A stretch of 64,000 nt of DNA from Mycolicibacterium palauense (GCF_002592005.1 NZ_NVQF01000014.1:26977-90976); one strand, 5' to 3'. Shown: positions 35,914 to 46,896, counted from the stretch's first letter. The notes: generated by a model from the sequence alone, not told the origin. Made by a program: numbers and translations.

Positions 35914-37065
35914 TCACAGCGAGCGGGCGATGATCTCCTTCATCACCTCGTTGGCGCCGGCGTAGATCCGTTGCACCCGGGCGTCCTCGTACATCCGGGC
36001 GACCAGGTACTCGCGCATGTAGCCGTAGCCGCCGTGCAGCTGAACGCAGCGGTCGACGACCTCGCACTGCCGGTCGGTCAGCCAGTACTTGGCCATCGCC
36101 GCCTCGGTGGCATCGAGCCGGCCCCGCAGGTGCGATTCGACGCAGTGGTCGAGGAAGACCCGGCAGGTGCGGGCCATGGTCACGCATTCGGCGAGCTCGA
36201 AGGCCGTGTTCTGGAACGCGAACAGGCTGTGCCCGAAGGCTTCCCGGGATTTCGTGTAGGCGACGGTGTCGTCGACGGCGCGTTCCATCCCGCCGACGGC
36301 CTGGGCGCTGACGATCAGGCGCTCCTGGGGCAACTGGGCGATCATCTGCCCGAAACCCCGACCCTCCTCGGCGCCCAGCAGGTTGGACACCGGGACCCGC
36401 ACATCGGTGAACGAGATCTCGGCGGTGTCCGACCCGTGCAGCCCGACCTTGTCCAGCACGCGGGTCACCTGGTAGCCGGGGTTGTCGCGCACGTCGACGA
36501 GCAGCAGCGAGACGCCCCGCGCGCCCGCCTTCGGGTCGGTCTTGACCGCCAGCAGCACCAGGTCCGCCGAGCCGCCGTTGGTGATGAAGGTCTTGGACCC
36601 GTTGACCACATACGCGTCGCCCTCGCGCACCGCGGTGGCGCGGATGGCCTTGAGGTCCGAGCCGGCGCCGGGTTCGGTCATACCGATCGCGCCGAGCACC
36701 TCGCCGCTGGCCATCGGCGGCAGCCAGCGCCGCTTCTGCTCCTCGCTGCCGTAGGCCAGCAGGTAGTGCGGCACGATTCCGCTGTGCACGCCGATGCCCA
36801 GGGACAGGTCGCCGGCGTAGCCCTGGGCGTCGAACACCGCCAGATCATGGGCGAATGTGCCTCCGCCGCCGCCGTATTCGGTCGGGATCGAGCACAGCAG
36901 CAGTCCCAGCTTGCCGGCCTCGGTCCACACCGACCGGTCGATGCGGCGCTGTCTGTCCCAGGTGTCGACGTGCGCGACGACCTCTCGGTCGAAGAAGCCC
37001 TTCGCCAGCTCGAAGAGCGCCGTCACCTCGTCGTCGTACCAGGACGGTACGTGCTTGCTCACCAT
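35914..37065 (-). CDS. Acyl-CoA dehydrogenase (FadE-type)
   Basis: Encodes 383 residues. FAD-dependent dehydrogenase with the substrate/FAD signature AIGMTEPGAGSDL near residue 128, DKVGLHGSDTAEISFTDVRVP, and the C-terminal signature QLHGGYGYMREYLVARMYEDARVQRIYAGANEVMKEII. The usual medium-chain catalytic Glu site reads YAGANE (Ala), so, as in long-chain/isovaleryl types, the base is probably the Glu in PQERLIVSAQ. The start is the ATG at 37065. TAGCCT lies 7 bases upstream (37073-37078), a leaderless promoter. The DoxX gene ends 10 bases before this start and may be cotranscribed. Confidence 0.92.
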   Translation of the reverse strand: MVSKHVPSWYDDEVTALFELAKGFFDREVVAHVDTWDRQRRIDRSVWTEAGKLGLLLCSIPTEYGGGGGTFAHDLAVFDAQGYAGDLSLGIGVHSGIVPHYLLAYGSEEQKRRWLPPMASGEVLGAIGMTEPGAGSDLKAIRATAVREGDAYVVNGSKTFITNGGSADLVLLAVKTDPKAGARGVSLLLVDVRDNPGYQVTRVLDKVGLHGSDTAEISFTDVRVPVSNLLGAEEGRGFGQMIAQLPQERLIVSAQAVGGMERAVDDTVAYTKSREAFGHSLFAFQNTAFELAECVTMARTCRVFLDHCVESHLRGRLDATEAAMAKYWLTDRQCEVVDRCVQLHGGYGYMREYLVARMYEDARVQRIYAGANEVMKEIIARSL

Positions 37066-37072
37066 GCAGGTG

Positions 37073-37078
37073 AGGCTA
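37073..37078 (-). promoter_or_regulatory. -10 element, acyl-CoA dehydrogenase gene
   Basis: On the minus strand TAGCCT precedes the ATG at 37065 by 7 bases. It overlaps the last bases and stop of the DoxX gene. Confidence 0.5.
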
Positions 37079-37465
37079 CCGCCGGTTCACCGCCGGCGAT
37101 CCGGGCCCGATGAACACCAGCAGCAGCAGCGCGAAGCAGAACAGCACCGCGGGCTCACCGCCGTTGTTGATCGGCCAGAAGTCGGTGCCGAGGTGCTGCC
37201 AGAAGTAGGCCACCGCCATCGACCCGGAGCCCAGGAACGCCGCCGGGCGGGAGAAGAAGCCCACGGTGACCAGGGCGCCGACCACCAGCTCGATCACCCC
37301 GGCCCACCACATGGGCCAGACGCCGACGTCCAGGGCCGGGCCCGCCGGCCAGCCGAAGAGCTTGGAGGTGCCATGCAGGAAGAACAGCAGGCCGATGACG
37401 ATGCGGAAGATGCCGATGGCCAGGTCGGACTGGGTGCTGAGCCGGTCGTCCAGTGTCTGTGACAT
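37076..37465 (-). CDS. DoxX-family membrane protein
   Basis: Encodes 129 residues with four predicted membrane helices (about 16-34, 48-68, 77-92 and 104-122). It begins with the family pattern GIFRIVIGLLFFLHGTSKLFGWP. Role unknown; DoxX proteins have been tied to redox and thiol stress. TATGAT at 37474-37479 is a strong -10 element 8 bases before the ATG at 37465. It is unrelated in close sequence to the DoxX-like protein at 306-725. Confidence 0.85.
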   Translation of the reverse strand: MSQTLDDRLSTQSDLAIGIFRIVIGLLFFLHGTSKLFGWPAGPALDVGVWPMWWAGVIELVVGALVTVGFFSRPAAFLGSGSMAVAYFWQHLGTDFWPINNGGEPAVLFCFALLLLVFIGPGSPAVNRR

Positions 37466-37473
37466 GACTGTGG

Positions 37474-37479
37474 ATCATA
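37474..37479 (-). promoter_or_regulatory. -10 element, DoxX gene
   Basis: TATGAT on the minus strand, 8 bases before the ATG at 37465. No ribosome site is visible, consistent with a leaderless start. Confidence 0.55.
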
Positions 37480-37519
37480 CTTAACGGACCGCGGTCCGGA
37501 TAGTGCGGGAGGGTGACCG

Positions 37520-37960
37520 TCACGAATCGTTCAATTCCAGCATCACCGTCACCGGGCCGTCGTTGACCAGCGCCACCTGCATGTCGGCGCCGAACACCCC
37601 ACTGGCCACCGTGGCGCCGAGCCCGCGCAACGCGTCGGCGAACGCGGTCACCAGGGGTTCGGCCACCGGCCGGGGGGCCGCGGCGTTCCAGGAGGGGCGC
37701 CGACCCTTGGCGGTGTTGGCGTACAGCGTGAACTGACTGATCACCAGCACCGGTGCGCCGAGGTCGGCGGCGCTGCGTTCGTCGTCGAGAATCCGCAGCG
37801 TCCAGAGCTTTTCGGCCATCCGGCGGGCCAGGGCGGCGTCGTCGGAGTGCGTGACGCCCACCAGGGCGACCAGGCCCTGTCCGGAGGGTCGGATCTCGCC
37901 GACCACCTCGCCGCCGACACTGACACTGGCTGAGGACACCCGCTGCACCAACACGCGCAT
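37520..37960 (-). CDS. dtd: D-aminoacyl-tRNA deacylase
   Basis: Encodes 146 residues, the normal size. It removes D-amino acids from mischarged tRNA. It starts [23 protein letters not shown], has the catalytic-pocket strand [23 protein letters not shown], and ends with the [13 protein letters not shown] segment (NxP motif). The start is the ATG at 37960, behind GGGAGA. In M. tuberculosis the orthologue lies elsewhere (Rv1897c), so its position between glnE and glnA1 is specific to this lineage. Confidence 0.93.
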   Translation of the reverse strand: MRVLVQRVSSASVSVGGEVVGEIRPSGQGLVALVGVTHSDDAALARRMAEKLWTLRILDDERSAADLGAPVLVISQFTLYANTAKGRRPSWNAAAPRPVAEPLVTAFADALRGLGATVASGVFGADMQVALVNDGPVTVMLELNDS

Positions 37961-38010
37961 CACGCCATTCTCCCGTGCCCACGCCGGCGGCACCGCGGGG
38001 CCGGTCGCGG

Positions 38011-38712
38011 CTACTGCTCGCCGGCGTTGACGAGCATGCTGTTGATGAGTGCCGTTGCCTCGTCGCGGATCCGCACGCCGCACACCGAGGTCTCGACGAT
38101 CGCATTCTCCACGGCCGCCATGGAGTGCTGGCACTCCGCGGGGCCGAAGTCGGCGAGCCGGGACATCTGGCTGATGACGGGCCCTTCGTGGACGACGTCG
38201 TCGAGCACCACGTCGAGCCAGTCGGTGCCGTCGGTGAGCGTCAGCGGCGCGGCGGAGCAGTCGCTCCATATCCGCGCCGATTCGTTTAGGAAGTCCTCGG
38301 CGGCACCGGCGGAGGGCAGGGCCACCACGGCCTGCTCGATCCACAGGCCCAGTTCGTCGTCGGGCTCGGTGGCCACCCGCCTCAACACCGCGGTGTAGTC
38401 GGTGCCGGCATAGGCCAGTTCCTCGGCGGTGTAGATGGCCCCGATGCACTCCGGGGCGGAAATATCGCCGGAATCGTCGTCCATCGCATAGAGATCCCTG
38501 ACCACCTCGATGCGGGTGCCGCCGAAGGTGTCGACGAGTTCGGCCTCGCCGAGCAGGATGGGGTCCAGGTCGTCCTCGCCGAGCAGCGTGGCTTCGGGCG
38601 GTTCACCCTGGCCGCGGACGGCAACCCCGTCCACCGTGCTCACGCATCCGGACAGTGTGAGCGCAAGCAATACCGAGCCCGTGCCCAACACCCGTATCAC
38701 GGCGGTCACCAC
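38011..38712 (-). CDS. Lipoprotein with PknH-like sensor domain
   Basis: Encodes 233 residues from GTG 38712 (GTG 38709 is possible). A lipoprotein signal with lipobox LSGC near residue 21 is followed by an extracellular domain with four spaced cysteines (APEC, WSDC, AECQ, SVCG). These match the two-disulfide PknH C-terminal sensor-like domain found in many mycobacterial lipoproteins. The ligand is unknown. It lies convergent-free between dtd and the glnA1 terminator. Confidence 0.82.
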   Translation of the reverse strand: MVTAVIRVLGTGSVLLALTLSGCVSTVDGVAVRGQGEPPEATLLGEDDLDPILLGEAELVDTFGGTRIEVVRDLYAMDDDSGDISAPECIGAIYTAEELAYAGTDYTAVLRRVATEPDDELGLWIEQAVVALPSAGAAEDFLNESARIWSDCSAAPLTLTDGTDWLDVVLDDVVHEGPVISQMSRLADFGPAECQHSMAAVENAIVETSVCGVRIRDEATALINSMLVNAGEQ

Positions 38713-38800
38713 CCCATTGTCGAGGACCGGCGAGCGACTCGCTGCACTCAACGGTACTCCGCTGTGACCCAGGCCACAATGTCGTCCCGGGGTCCCTGCG

Positions 38801-38842
38801 AAAACACCCGCGCCGCCCCGGGGTGCGGGAGGGCGCGGGTGT
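38801..38842 (-). terminator. Rho-independent terminator of glnA1
   Basis: Read on the minus strand, ACACCCGCGC and GCGCGGGTGT form a 10-pair perfect stem (38842-38833 with 38813-38804), followed by TTTT (38804-38801). It lies 46 bases after the glnA1 stop. This is one of the few intrinsic terminators with a T-tract in the window. Confidence 0.8.
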
Positions 38843-38861
38843 CTCGTCGGTCGTTACGCGT

Positions 38862-38888
38862 TACACGTCGTCTCTCACACGTCGTCTC

Positions 38889-38900
<12 letters not shown>
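38862..38900 (-). repeat. 14-bp tandem repeat covering the glnA1 stop codon
   Basis: On the minus strand the unit ACGACGTGTGAGAG is present about 2.7 times. The first copy contains the last codons and TGA stop of glnA1; the others lie directly downstream. Confidence 0.9.
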
Positions 38901-40325
<1,425 letters not shown>

Positions 40326-40443
40326 TTAGTACTCCTATGTCTAGGCACACAGAATTCTGATAACCCGCGGCTGACGCTATGAAGCCGATGTTGCACGGCA
40401 GTCAACCGCATGTTGCGCTGACGTTACGCAATCTGCGGCGACC

Positions 40444-40449
40444 TATGCT
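40444..40449 (+). promoter_or_regulatory. -10 element, RDD gene
   Basis: TATGCT lies 7 bases before the ATG at 40457, a leaderless arrangement. Slightly upstream, TTGCG and CGCAA (about 40412-40430) form short inverted arms of unknown meaning between the divergent glnA1 and RDD genes. Confidence 0.55.
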
Positions 40450-40456
40450 GTCAGAT

Positions 40457-40921
40457 ATGGCCCGCTCGATCTCGTCCTGGCTGTCCGGTCCCGAGCCGAC
40501 CGACTACGACCGCGGATCCCGCTACCCGGGCGAGGCGCTCGGCCTGCCCGAGAACGGCCCCCGGTCGATGGCGCGGACGGGCCGGCGCTTCGCCGCGCTT
40601 TTGGTGGACTGGCTGATCTCCTACGGTCTGGCCGCGCTGCTGATGACGTTCGGGCTCTACTCGCAGGCCTTCCTCTCGACGGCGGTGCTGGCCATCTGGT
40701 TCGCCCTCGGCGCGGTGTCGGTCCGGTTGTTCGGGTTCTCCCCGGGCCAGTGGGCGCTGGGCCTGATGGTGGTTCCCGTCGACGGCCGGCTGCATACCGG
40801 ATTCGGCCGCGCGCTGGGCCGCGGCCTGCTGCTGGCCCTGGTGATCCCCGCGCTGTTCATGGACGCCGACGGGCGCGGCCTGCAGGACAAACTGACCTTC
40901 ACCGCGGTGGTGCGGCGCTGA
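40457..40921 (+). CDS. RDD-family membrane protein
   Basis: Encodes 154 residues, equivalent to Rv2219A. The RDD domain starts ARTGRRFAALLVDWLISYGLAALL (the Arg-Asp pair is in RRFAALLVDW), followed by two more hydrophobic segments (SQAFLSTAVLAIWFALGAVSV, and GRGLLLALVIPALFM) and the closing DxDGRGLQDKL. Function unknown; RDD proteins may be transporters or ion exchangers. The start is set by the -10 element. Confidence 0.87.
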   Translation: MARSISSWLSGPEPTDYDRGSRYPGEALGLPENGPRSMARTGRRFAALLVDWLISYGLAALLMTFGLYSQAFLSTAVLAIWFALGAVSVRLFGFSPGQWALGLMVVPVDGRLHTGFGRALGRGLLLALVIPALFMDADGRGLQDKLTFTAVVRR

Positions 40922-40933
40922 CCCGCTGACCGG

Positions 40934-40959
40934 AGCCACCGCCGGCGGGGCCGGTGGCT
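40934..40959. terminator. Convergent hairpin between RDD and DUF4191 genes
   Basis: AGCCACC (40934-40940) and GGTGGCT (40953-40959) form a 7-pair stem in the 36-base gap between two converging genes, touching the DUF4191 stop. There is no T-tract, so termination is inferred. Confidence 0.45.
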
Positions 40960-41710
40960 AGCGGCGCTTGACCGTGCGCTGCACGCCGCGCATCTTGGCC
41001 TGTGCGGGCAGCGGTCCCTTCGGCATCGCCGCCGGGCCGACCTTCGAGCCCAGGGCCACCAGGCGTGACTCCAGCGAGTCCATCTGCTTGGCGCTGATGT
41101 TTGCCGGCAACTTGCTCAGGTGCCGCTCCAGCTTGGCCAGCGGCACCTCGCCCTCGCCGTTGCCCACCACGATGTCGTAGATCGGGACGTCGCCGACCAG
41201 GCGGGCGGTGCGCTTCTTCTCCTGCGCCAGCAGTGGTTTGACCCGCCCCGGTGAGCCCTCGGCGACGAAGATGACACCGGGGCGCCCGATCACCCGGTGC
41301 ACCGCGTCGAAGTGGCCGGTGGCCGCCACCCCGGGGGTCACCCGCCACTTGCCCCGCAGGTTCTCCAGCGCCCACGCGGCGGCCCCGGTCTGGCCCTCGG
41401 CCTTGCGGTAGACCGACTTCTGCGCCCGCCGGCCGAACACGATGAAGGCCACCAGCGCGCCCAGCACCACGCCGAACACGATCATCATGTACATGGTGAA
41501 TCCGCCGAAGAACAGCCCCGCGGCCACCGACAGCGCGACGATCACCACGAACACCAGCGCCATGTACGGCAGCAGCCGCTTGTCCTCTTTGCGCTGGATC
41601 TGGAACGCCTGCCACAGCTGACTGCGCCGGTCCTTCGACGCCTTCTTGCGGGCTGCCTTCGCCTCGGCCTTGGCGGCCTTCTTCGCGGCGGCACTGCTGG
41701 ATTTCGCCAT
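40958..41710 (-). CDS. DUF4191 membrane protein
   Basis: Encodes 250 residues, equivalent to Rv2219. The N-terminal 40 residues are a Lys/Ala-rich basic segment (AAAKKAAKAEAKAARKKASKD). Two membrane helices follow (about 48-66 and 70-92), then a cytoplasmic domain (GVAATGHFDAVHRVIGRPGVIFVAEG, DIVVGNGEGEV). Function unknown; it is conserved next to lipA in actinobacteria. The start is the ATG at 41710, behind GGAG; TATCCT 8 bases upstream could drive its own transcript. Confidence 0.88.
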   Translation of the reverse strand: MAKSSSAAAKKAAKAEAKAARKKASKDRRSQLWQAFQIQRKEDKRLLPYMALVFVVIVALSVAAGLFFGGFTMYMMIVFGVVLGALVAFIVFGRRAQKSVYRKAEGQTGAAAWALENLRGKWRVTPGVAATGHFDAVHRVIGRPGVIFVAEGSPGRVKPLLAQEKKRTARLVGDVPIYDIVVGNGEGEVPLAKLERHLSKLPANISAKQMDSLESRLVALGSKVGPAAMPKGPLPAQAKMRGVQRTVKRR

Positions 41711-41771
41711 AGCTCCACAGGATACGGAACCGGCGGGGCGCCGCGAAAACGGCGGGCGTGGGGCGCGGGCG

Positions 41772-42716
41772 TCAGCCCCGGGTCGTCGCGTGTTCCGAGC
41801 GCGACCGGATGGCCTGGCCGTAGAGCCGGCCGGCCCGGTACGACGACCGCACCAGCGGCCCGGCCAGCACGCCGGCGAACCCCAGCGACTCGGCGAACTC
41901 GGCGTGCTCGTCGAACTCCCCGGGTTCGACCCAGCGCTCCACCGGATGGTGGCGCACCGACGGCCGCAGGTACTGGGTGATGGTGACGATGTCGCAGCCC
42001 GCCCCGTGCAGGTCGCGCAGCGCGGTGCGCACCTCCTCGGGGGTCTCACCCATGCCCAGGATCAGATTGGACTTGCTCACCAGCCCCGCCTCGCGGGCGG
42101 CGGTCAGGACGTCCAGGCTGCGCTGGTAGCGGAACGCGGGGCGGATGCGTTTGAAGATCCGCGGCACGGTCTCGACGTTGTGGGCCAGCACCTCCGGGCG
42201 GGCGTCGAAGACCTCGCGCAGCAGCGCCGGTTCGCCGTTGAAATCGGGGATGAGCAGCTCCACCCCGGTGTCGGGGTTGAGTTCCTTGATGGCGCGCACC
42301 GTTTCGGCGTACAGCCAGGCCCCGCCGTCGGGCAGGTCGTCGCGCGCCACCCCGGTCACCGTGGAGTACCGCAGGCCCATCGCGGCCACACTCTCGGCCA
42401 CGCGGCGCGGCTCGTCACGGTCGAGCTCGGCGGGCCGGCCGGTGTCGATCTGGCAGAAGTCGCAGCGCCGGGTGCACTGTTCACCGCCGATGAGGAACGT
42501 CGCCTCCCGGTCCTCCCAGCACTCGTAGATGTTGGGGCAGCCGGCCTCCTCGCACACCGTGTGCAGGCCTTCGCGTTTGACCAGTGCCTTGAGCTCGGTG
42601 TACTCCGGCCCCATCCGGGCCCGGGTCTTGATCCAGGGCGGCTTGCGCTCGATGGGGGTTTGGGCGTTTCGGACCTCCAGCCGCAGCAGCTTCCGGCCCT
42701 CGGGAACGACGCTCAC
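41772..42716 (-). CDS. lipA: Lipoyl synthase LipA
   Basis: Encodes 314 residues. Radical-SAM enzyme that inserts two sulfurs into octanoyl groups on lipoyl domains. The auxiliary cluster cysteines are Cys55, Cys60 and Cys66 ([13 protein letters not shown]); the radical-SAM cluster cysteines are Cys81, Cys85 and Cys88 (CTRRCDFC). A C-terminal RSSY motif ([10 protein letters not shown]) contributes the serine ligand. Its start overlaps the lipB stop by 4 bases, so the two are coupled. Substrates include the DlaT lipoyl domains encoded nearby. Confidence 0.97.
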   Translation of the reverse strand: MSVVPEGRKLLRLEVRNAQTPIERKPPWIKTRARMGPEYTELKALVKREGLHTVCEEAGCPNIYECWEDREATFLIGGEQCTRRCDFCQIDTGRPAELDRDEPRRVAESVAAMGLRYSTVTGVARDDLPDGGAWLYAETVRAIKELNPDTGVELLIPDFNGEPALLREVFDARPEVLAHNVETVPRIFKRIRPAFRYQRSLDVLTAAREAGLVSKSNLILGMGETPEEVRTALRDLHGAGCDIVTITQYLRPSVRHHPVERWVEPGEFDEHAEFAESLGFAGVLAGPLVRSSYRAGRLYGQAIRSRSEHATTRG

Positions 42717-43486
42717 CGCAACGATGCTACGCGGCCGCTCCCGGCGCCGCCGTGCCCGGCTTCAGTGGTGGGATGGCTGCCCGGGCGGGTCCCGACCGCA
42801 AGCTCGCCGTCGAGAGCGTCGAGCACCGCGCGCTGCACCAGCGGCCGGACCTCGTCGACGCCGACCCGCCGGCCCAGCTCGGCGGCCAGCGAGGTCACCC
42901 CGGCGTCGGCGATACCGCACGGCACGATGGTGCCGAACGCGCCCAGATCGCAGTCGCAGTTCAGCGCGAACCCGTGCAGCGTGACCGACCGCGCCACCCG
43001 GATCCCGATCGCGCCGATCTTGCGGGCCGGACGCGGACCCTGCGCCGGCAGCCAGACCCCGGAGCGTCCTTCGACCCGGCCGGCGGCCGGCAGGCCGAGT
43101 GCGGCACACACGCCGATCAGCGCCTCCTCCAGGCGCCGGACGAAGTTCACCACGTCCAACGGTTCGGCCAGCCCGATGATCGGATAGCCGACCAGCTGGC
43201 CGGGCCCGTGCCAGGTGATCTTGCCCCCGCGGTCGGTGTCGACCACGGGCGTGCCGTCCACCGGGCGTTCGTGGGCCTCGGTGCGCCGGCCCGCGGTGTA
43301 CACCGCCGGATGCTCCAGCAGCAGCAGGGTGTCGGGCCCGCCGCCGACCCGGGCCTCGGCCAGGTCGCGCTGCAGCTGCCAGGCGGTCAGGTAGTCGATG
43401 CTGCCGAGGTGGCGGACCCGTACCGATGTCCCGGCGGACCGGATCGACCGGGATGCGGACCCGGGGATCTGCGACGGTGCGGCCAT
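42713..43486 (-). CDS. lipB: Octanoyl-[ACP]:protein octanoyltransferase LipB
   Basis: Encodes 257 residues. It transfers octanoate from acyl carrier protein to lipoyl domains, upstream of LipA. Signatures: [34 protein letters not shown], the catalytic Lys in [13 protein letters not shown], and the catalytic Cys in [16 protein letters not shown]. The first ~20 residues and the last ~25 are non-conserved. The ATG at 43486 has TACCGT 6 bases upstream on the minus strand (43493-43498), a leaderless-type promoter. Confidence 0.95.
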   Translation of the reverse strand: MAAPSQIPGSASRSIRSAGTSVRVRHLGSIDYLTAWQLQRDLAEARVGGGPDTLLLLEHPAVYTAGRRTEAHERPVDGTPVVDTDRGGKITWHGPGQLVGYPIIGLAEPLDVVNFVRRLEEALIGVCAALGLPAAGRVEGRSGVWLPAQGPRPARKIGAIGIRVARSVTLHGFALNCDCDLGAFGTIVPCGIADAGVTSLAAELGRRVGVDEVRPLVQRAVLDALDGELAVGTRPGSHPTTEAGHGGAGSGRVASLR

Positions 43487-43492
43487 GTCCCG

Positions 43493-43498
43493 ACGGTA
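43493..43498 (-). promoter_or_regulatory. -10 element, lipB
   Basis: TACCGT on the minus strand, 6 bases before the lipB ATG, fits the leaderless pattern. Confidence 0.45.
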
Positions 43499-43501
43499 CC
43501 G

Positions 43502-44410
43502 CTAGCCGCGCGGACGTGCGGTGGCGTAGGCCAGCGCTTCGCCGATGGTGTTGTGGTGGAAGCCGAACCCGGCGCGCTCCAGCGCGGCCGGGATCACCCG
43601 CTGCCCGGCCAGCAGCCCCTCGTCGGCGAACTCGCCCAGGGCCGCGCGCACCGCGAAGCCCGGCGCGAGCAGCAGGGTGGGCCGGTTGAGCGCGCGCCCG
43701 AGGGCGGTGGTGAACTCCGCGTTGGTCACCGGCGCCGGACCCGCGAGGTTGACGGGGCCGGACAGCTCGGGGGAGTCGACGGCGAACAGCACCGCACGGA
43801 CGGCGTCCTCCAGCGAGATCCACGGCATGTACTGGCGACCGTTGCCCAGCCGGGCGCCGAGTCCCAGCGAGAAGATCGGCTTGAGCCGCCCCAGCAGACC
43901 GCCCTGCGGAGAGAGCACCAGACCCGTGCGGGCCAGCACCACCCGGCTTCCGGCATCGGCGGCGGCCCCCGTCGCCGCCTCCCAGTCCATGCACAGCCGG
44001 GCCAGGAAACCGCTTCCGGGAGGAGCGGTTTCGTCGACCACGCGGTTGCGCGTGTCGCCGTAGTAGCCGACAGCGCTGGCGTTGACCAGGGTGGGCACGC
44101 CCGCCTGCGCGACCGCCGAAGCCAGCACCTCGGTCGGTGCGATGCGGCTGTCGCGCAGGCTCTGCTTGAAGGCCCCCGACCACCGGGAGTCGCTGATCCC
44201 CACGCCGCACAGATTCACCACGGCGTCCACGCCGATCAGCGCGTCGGCATCGAATTCGCCGGTGGCCGGATTCCAGTACAGCTCGTCGGCGCTCGAGGGC
44301 GCGCGACGCACGATGCGAAGGACGCGCCGATCGCCGGCGCGCAGCGCCGAAACCAGCGCGGAGCCGATCAGACCGGACGACCCTGCGATCGCGATGGTGG
44401 CCGGTGCCAC
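43502..44410 (-). CDS. TIGR01777-family NAD(P)-binding epimerase-like protein
   Basis: Encodes 302 residues from the GTG at 44410, behind GGAGAGGA; equivalent to Rv2216. The Rossmann motif [18 protein letters not shown] is at the N-terminus, with [20 protein letters not shown] (catalytic-type Tyr) and the DUF1731 C-terminal segment with [29 protein letters not shown]. Extended-SDR, SulA/YfcH-like; substrate unknown. It lies between lipB and dlaT on the same strand. Confidence 0.9.
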   Translation of the reverse strand: MAPATIAIAGSSGLIGSALVSALRAGDRRVLRIVRRAPSSADELYWNPATGEFDADALIGVDAVVNLCGVGISDSRWSGAFKQSLRDSRIAPTEVLASAVAQAGVPTLVNASAVGYYGDTRNRVVDETAPPGSGFLARLCMDWEAATGAAADAGSRVVLARTGLVLSPQGGLLGRLKPIFSLGLGARLGNGRQYMPWISLEDAVRAVLFAVDSPELSGPVNLAGPAPVTNAEFTTALGRALNRPTLLLAPGFAVRAALGEFADEGLLAGQRVIPAALERAGFGFHHNTIGEALAYATARPRG

Positions 44411-44436
44411 GAGATGTGTGTCCTCTCCGGGGATCC

Positions 44437-46203
44437 CTAGAGCCCCAGGTCGGCCTCGAACGCCCCCTCTTCGAGCCGCCGCTTGATCGTCGTGACGAAG
44501 CGGCCCGCATCGGCGCCGTCGATGAGGCGGTGGTCGTAGGTCAGCGGCAGGTAGCACACCGACCGGATGCCGATCAGTTCGTTGCCGGCGTCGTCGACGA
44601 CCACCCGCGGCCGCTTGACGATGGCACCCGTGCCGAGCATGGCGGCCTGCGGCGGCACCAGGATCGGGGTGTCGAACAGGGCGCCCTGGCTGCCGATGTT
44701 GGTGATGGTGAAGGTGCCGCCGGACAGTTCGTCGGGCTTGAGGTCGCCCGAGCGGGCGCGCGCGGCGATGTCGTTGATGGCGCGGGCCAGCCCGGCCAAC
44801 GACAGGTCACCGGCGTTGTGGATCACCGGGGAGAGCAGGCCCTGCTCGGTGTCGACAGCGAACCCGAGGTGCTCGGAGTCGTAGTAGGTGATCTCCTTGG
44901 AGTCCTCGTTGTAGCTGGCGTTGACGTTGGGGTGTGTCTTGAGGGCGTCGATCACCGCACGGGCGATGAACGGCAGGTAGGTCAGGTTGACACCCTCGCG
45001 CTCGGCGAAGTCCTTCTTCGCCCGGGCCCGCAGCGCCACGACCCTGGTCATGTCGACCTCGTGGGTCTGGGTCAGCTGCGCGGTCGCCTGCAGCGACTCG
45101 CGGGTCTTCTTCGCGGTGATCTGCCGGATCCGGTTGGCCTTCTGGGTGGTGCCGCGCAGGTGGGCCAGCGGTCCGCTCTCCGGGGCCGCCGCGGGTGCCG
45201 GGGCCGGCTTCTGGGCCGGTTTCTCGGCCGGCTGCTCGGCCGGCTTCGACTTCTGCTCGGCGGCGGCCAGCACGTCCTGCTTGCGGATGCGCCCGCCGAC
45301 GCCGGTGCCCTTCACCGCGCTCAGATCTACGTCGTTCTCGGCGGCCAGTTTGCGCACCAGCGGGGTGACGTACGGCCCGGACTCGCCGTCACCCTCGCCG
45401 CCGGCGGCCGCCGCCGGGGCGGGCTCACGCTTGGGTTCGGGCTTGGGTTCGGGCTTGGGTTCCGGCTTGGGCTCGGGTTTGGGCTCGGGCTTGGGCTCGG
45501 CCTTCGGTTCCGGCTTGGGCTCGGGTTTCGGTTCGGGTTTGGGCTCGGGCTTGGGTTCCGGCTTGGATTCGGGAGCGGCCGAGGCGTCCCCGATCTTGGC
45601 CAGTTCGCCGCCGACCTCCACGGTCGCGTCCTCGTCGGCGGTGATGCTCAGCAGGGTGCCGGCCACCGGCGAGGGGATCTCGGTGTCGACCTTGTCGGTG
45701 GAAACCTCGACGAGTGGCTCGTCGACCTCCACCGAGTCGCCCACCTTCTTCAGCCACCGGGTCACGGTGCCCTCGGTGACCGACTCGCCCAGTTCGGGCA
45801 TCAGCACGGGCGTGGCCGACCCGCCACCGGAGGAGTCACTCGAGGATTGCGGCTCGGGCTCGGGCTCGGGTTCCGGTTCGGAAGCCGCCTGCGGTTCGGG
45901 CTCGGGCTCGGGTTCGGGTTCCGGGCTGGCTTCGGGCGCCGGCTGCTCCTCGCCGCCGCCTTCGCCGGCCTCACCGATCGTCGCGAGGTCGCCACCGACC
46001 TCCACGGTGTCGTCCTCCTGGGCGATGATCTTCGTGAGCACACCGGCCACCGGCGAGGGGATCTCGGTATCGACCTTGTCCGTGGAGACTTCGAGCAGTG
46101 GCTCGTCGACCTCGACGGTGTCGCCCTCCTGTTTCAGCCAGCGGGTGACGGTCCCTTCGGTGACGCTCTCACCGAGTGCGGGCATCTGTACGGAGACGGC
46201 CAT
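44437..46203 (-). CDS. dlaT: Dihydrolipoyllysine acyltransferase E2, DlaT/SucB
   Basis: Encodes 588 residues, longer than the 553 of M. tuberculosis Rv2215. Two lipoyl domains carry modified lysines Lys43 and Lys171 (each in STDKVDTE). They are joined by an EPEPEPEP linker and followed by a very long KPEP-repeat linker, a peripheral subunit-binding domain ([19 protein letters not shown]) and the catalytic domain with [11 protein letters not shown] (His558, Asp562). In mycobacteria this E2 serves pyruvate dehydrogenase and the peroxynitrite-reducing AhpC system. The start is the ATG at 46203 behind GAGGAG; an ATG at 46227 is an alternative. The KPEP linker DNA (about 45425-45575) is a degenerate 6/12-base repeat. 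Confidence 0.95.
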   Translation of the reverse strand: MAVSVQMPALGESVTEGTVTRWLKQEGDTVEVDEPLLEVSTDKVDTEIPSPVAGVLTKIIAQEDDTVEVGGDLATIGEAGEGGGEEQPAPEASPEPEPEPEPEPQAASEPEPEPEPEPQSSSDSSGGGSATPVLMPELGESVTEGTVTRWLKKVGDSVEVDEPLVEVSTDKVDTEIPSPVAGTLLSITADEDATVEVGGELAKIGDASAAPESKPEPKPEPKPEPKPEPKPEPKAEPKPEPKPEPKPEPKPEPKPEPKREPAPAAAAGGEGDGESGPYVTPLVRKLAAENDVDLSAVKGTGVGGRIRKQDVLAAAEQKSKPAEQPAEKPAQKPAPAPAAAPESGPLAHLRGTTQKANRIRQITAKKTRESLQATAQLTQTHEVDMTRVVALRARAKKDFAEREGVNLTYLPFIARAVIDALKTHPNVNASYNEDSKEITYYDSEHLGFAVDTEQGLLSPVIHNAGDLSLAGLARAINDIAARARSGDLKPDELSGGTFTITNIGSQGALFDTPILVPPQAAMLGTGAIVKRPRVVVDDAGNELIGIRSVCYLPLTYDHRLIDGADAGRFVTTIKRRLEEGAFEADLGL

Positions 46204-46419
46204 GTCTGTTGACTCCTCGAAGGTCATTCGTCACGGGTCGAACCTCTGGCTTACCACAGCGTCGTGTACCGAGTCAGGCACCCAAGTGGATTGTCTTTCA
46301 CCCTTGCGATACCAATCCAATCATTGCTTCCGGATTCGCACTCACCCAGGGTTGACCGCGGGTTCTGGCACTATCGAATTGACCGAGGGATTCCAGATTC
46401 CGGGAGGAGTGCACCGCTG

Positions 46420-46755
46420 GTGGGACTGTTCGACAGACTGCGCCCCCGCCGCTCGCGAGCCGCCGGCGCCGACCTGAGATACCTGCGCGACTGGACGGCA
46501 CAACACACCGGTGTGGAGGCCTTCGTCGAGCCCAAGACCACCGTCACCGACCTGACCGTCGTGCTCGTGGCCGCCGACGGCGAATGGACCCGGCGCCGGG
46601 TCGGGGGAGAATCCGGGGCCCGGCGGCTCTCCGACCGGTTGAAGATCCCCGTCTACGACGTCCAGAAGGTCGGCTACCCCCAGCGCATGCGCGACCACGA
46701 CGCGCGCCGGCGCATCGAACGGCGCCGCGCCCTGCGCGAGGAGCTCGAAGACTAG
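46420..46755 (+). CDS. Small conserved basic protein of unknown function
   Basis: Encodes 111 residues from a GTG at 46420 with a strong GGGAGGAG site 10 bases upstream. It starts MGLFDRLRPRRSR and has a compact alpha/beta core (TTVTDLTVVLVAADGEWTRRRV, KIPVYDVQKVGYPQRMRDHDARRR) and a basic C-terminal helix. No family recognised with certainty; similar short proteins are found beside dlaT in other mycobacteria. Divergent from dlaT, with a 216-base AT-richer promoter region between. Confidence 0.8.
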   Translation: MGLFDRLRPRRSRAAGADLRYLRDWTAQHTGVEAFVEPKTTVTDLTVVLVAADGEWTRRRVGGESGARRLSDRLKIPVYDVQKVGYPQRMRDHDARRRIERRRALREELED

Positions 46756-46814
46756 ACCGGCGCCGCGCTCCGGCGCTCTTGACACCGCGGCGGCGGCTGG
46801 GCAGGGTCTGAACC

Positions 46815-46856
46815 ATCCGATACCGCCGGTATTGGATACCTGGTGAAGTATCGGAC
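46815..46856. promoter_or_regulatory. Overlapping palindromes upstream of ephD, candidate operator
   Basis: ATCCGATACC (46815-46824) and GGTATTGGAT (46828-46837) form arms with one mismatch around a 3-base centre. GGTAT-TGG-ATACC (46828-46840) is a second, perfect palindrome sharing one arm. A further GTATCGGA-like half-site lies at about 46848-46856. This gives four alternating ATACC/GGTAT half-sites in 42 bases, 41 bases before the ephD start. Confidence 0.6.
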
Positions 46857-46896
46857 AGCTCATGCAGCGGATGTCCAGGCGGGAGGCCCCCAAGCG

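Noticed and set aside
45425..45575. Regular 6/12-base repeats as a possible CRISPR or VNTR array
   Set aside because: They code for the KPEP linker of DlaT with degenerate codon repeats; no spacers.
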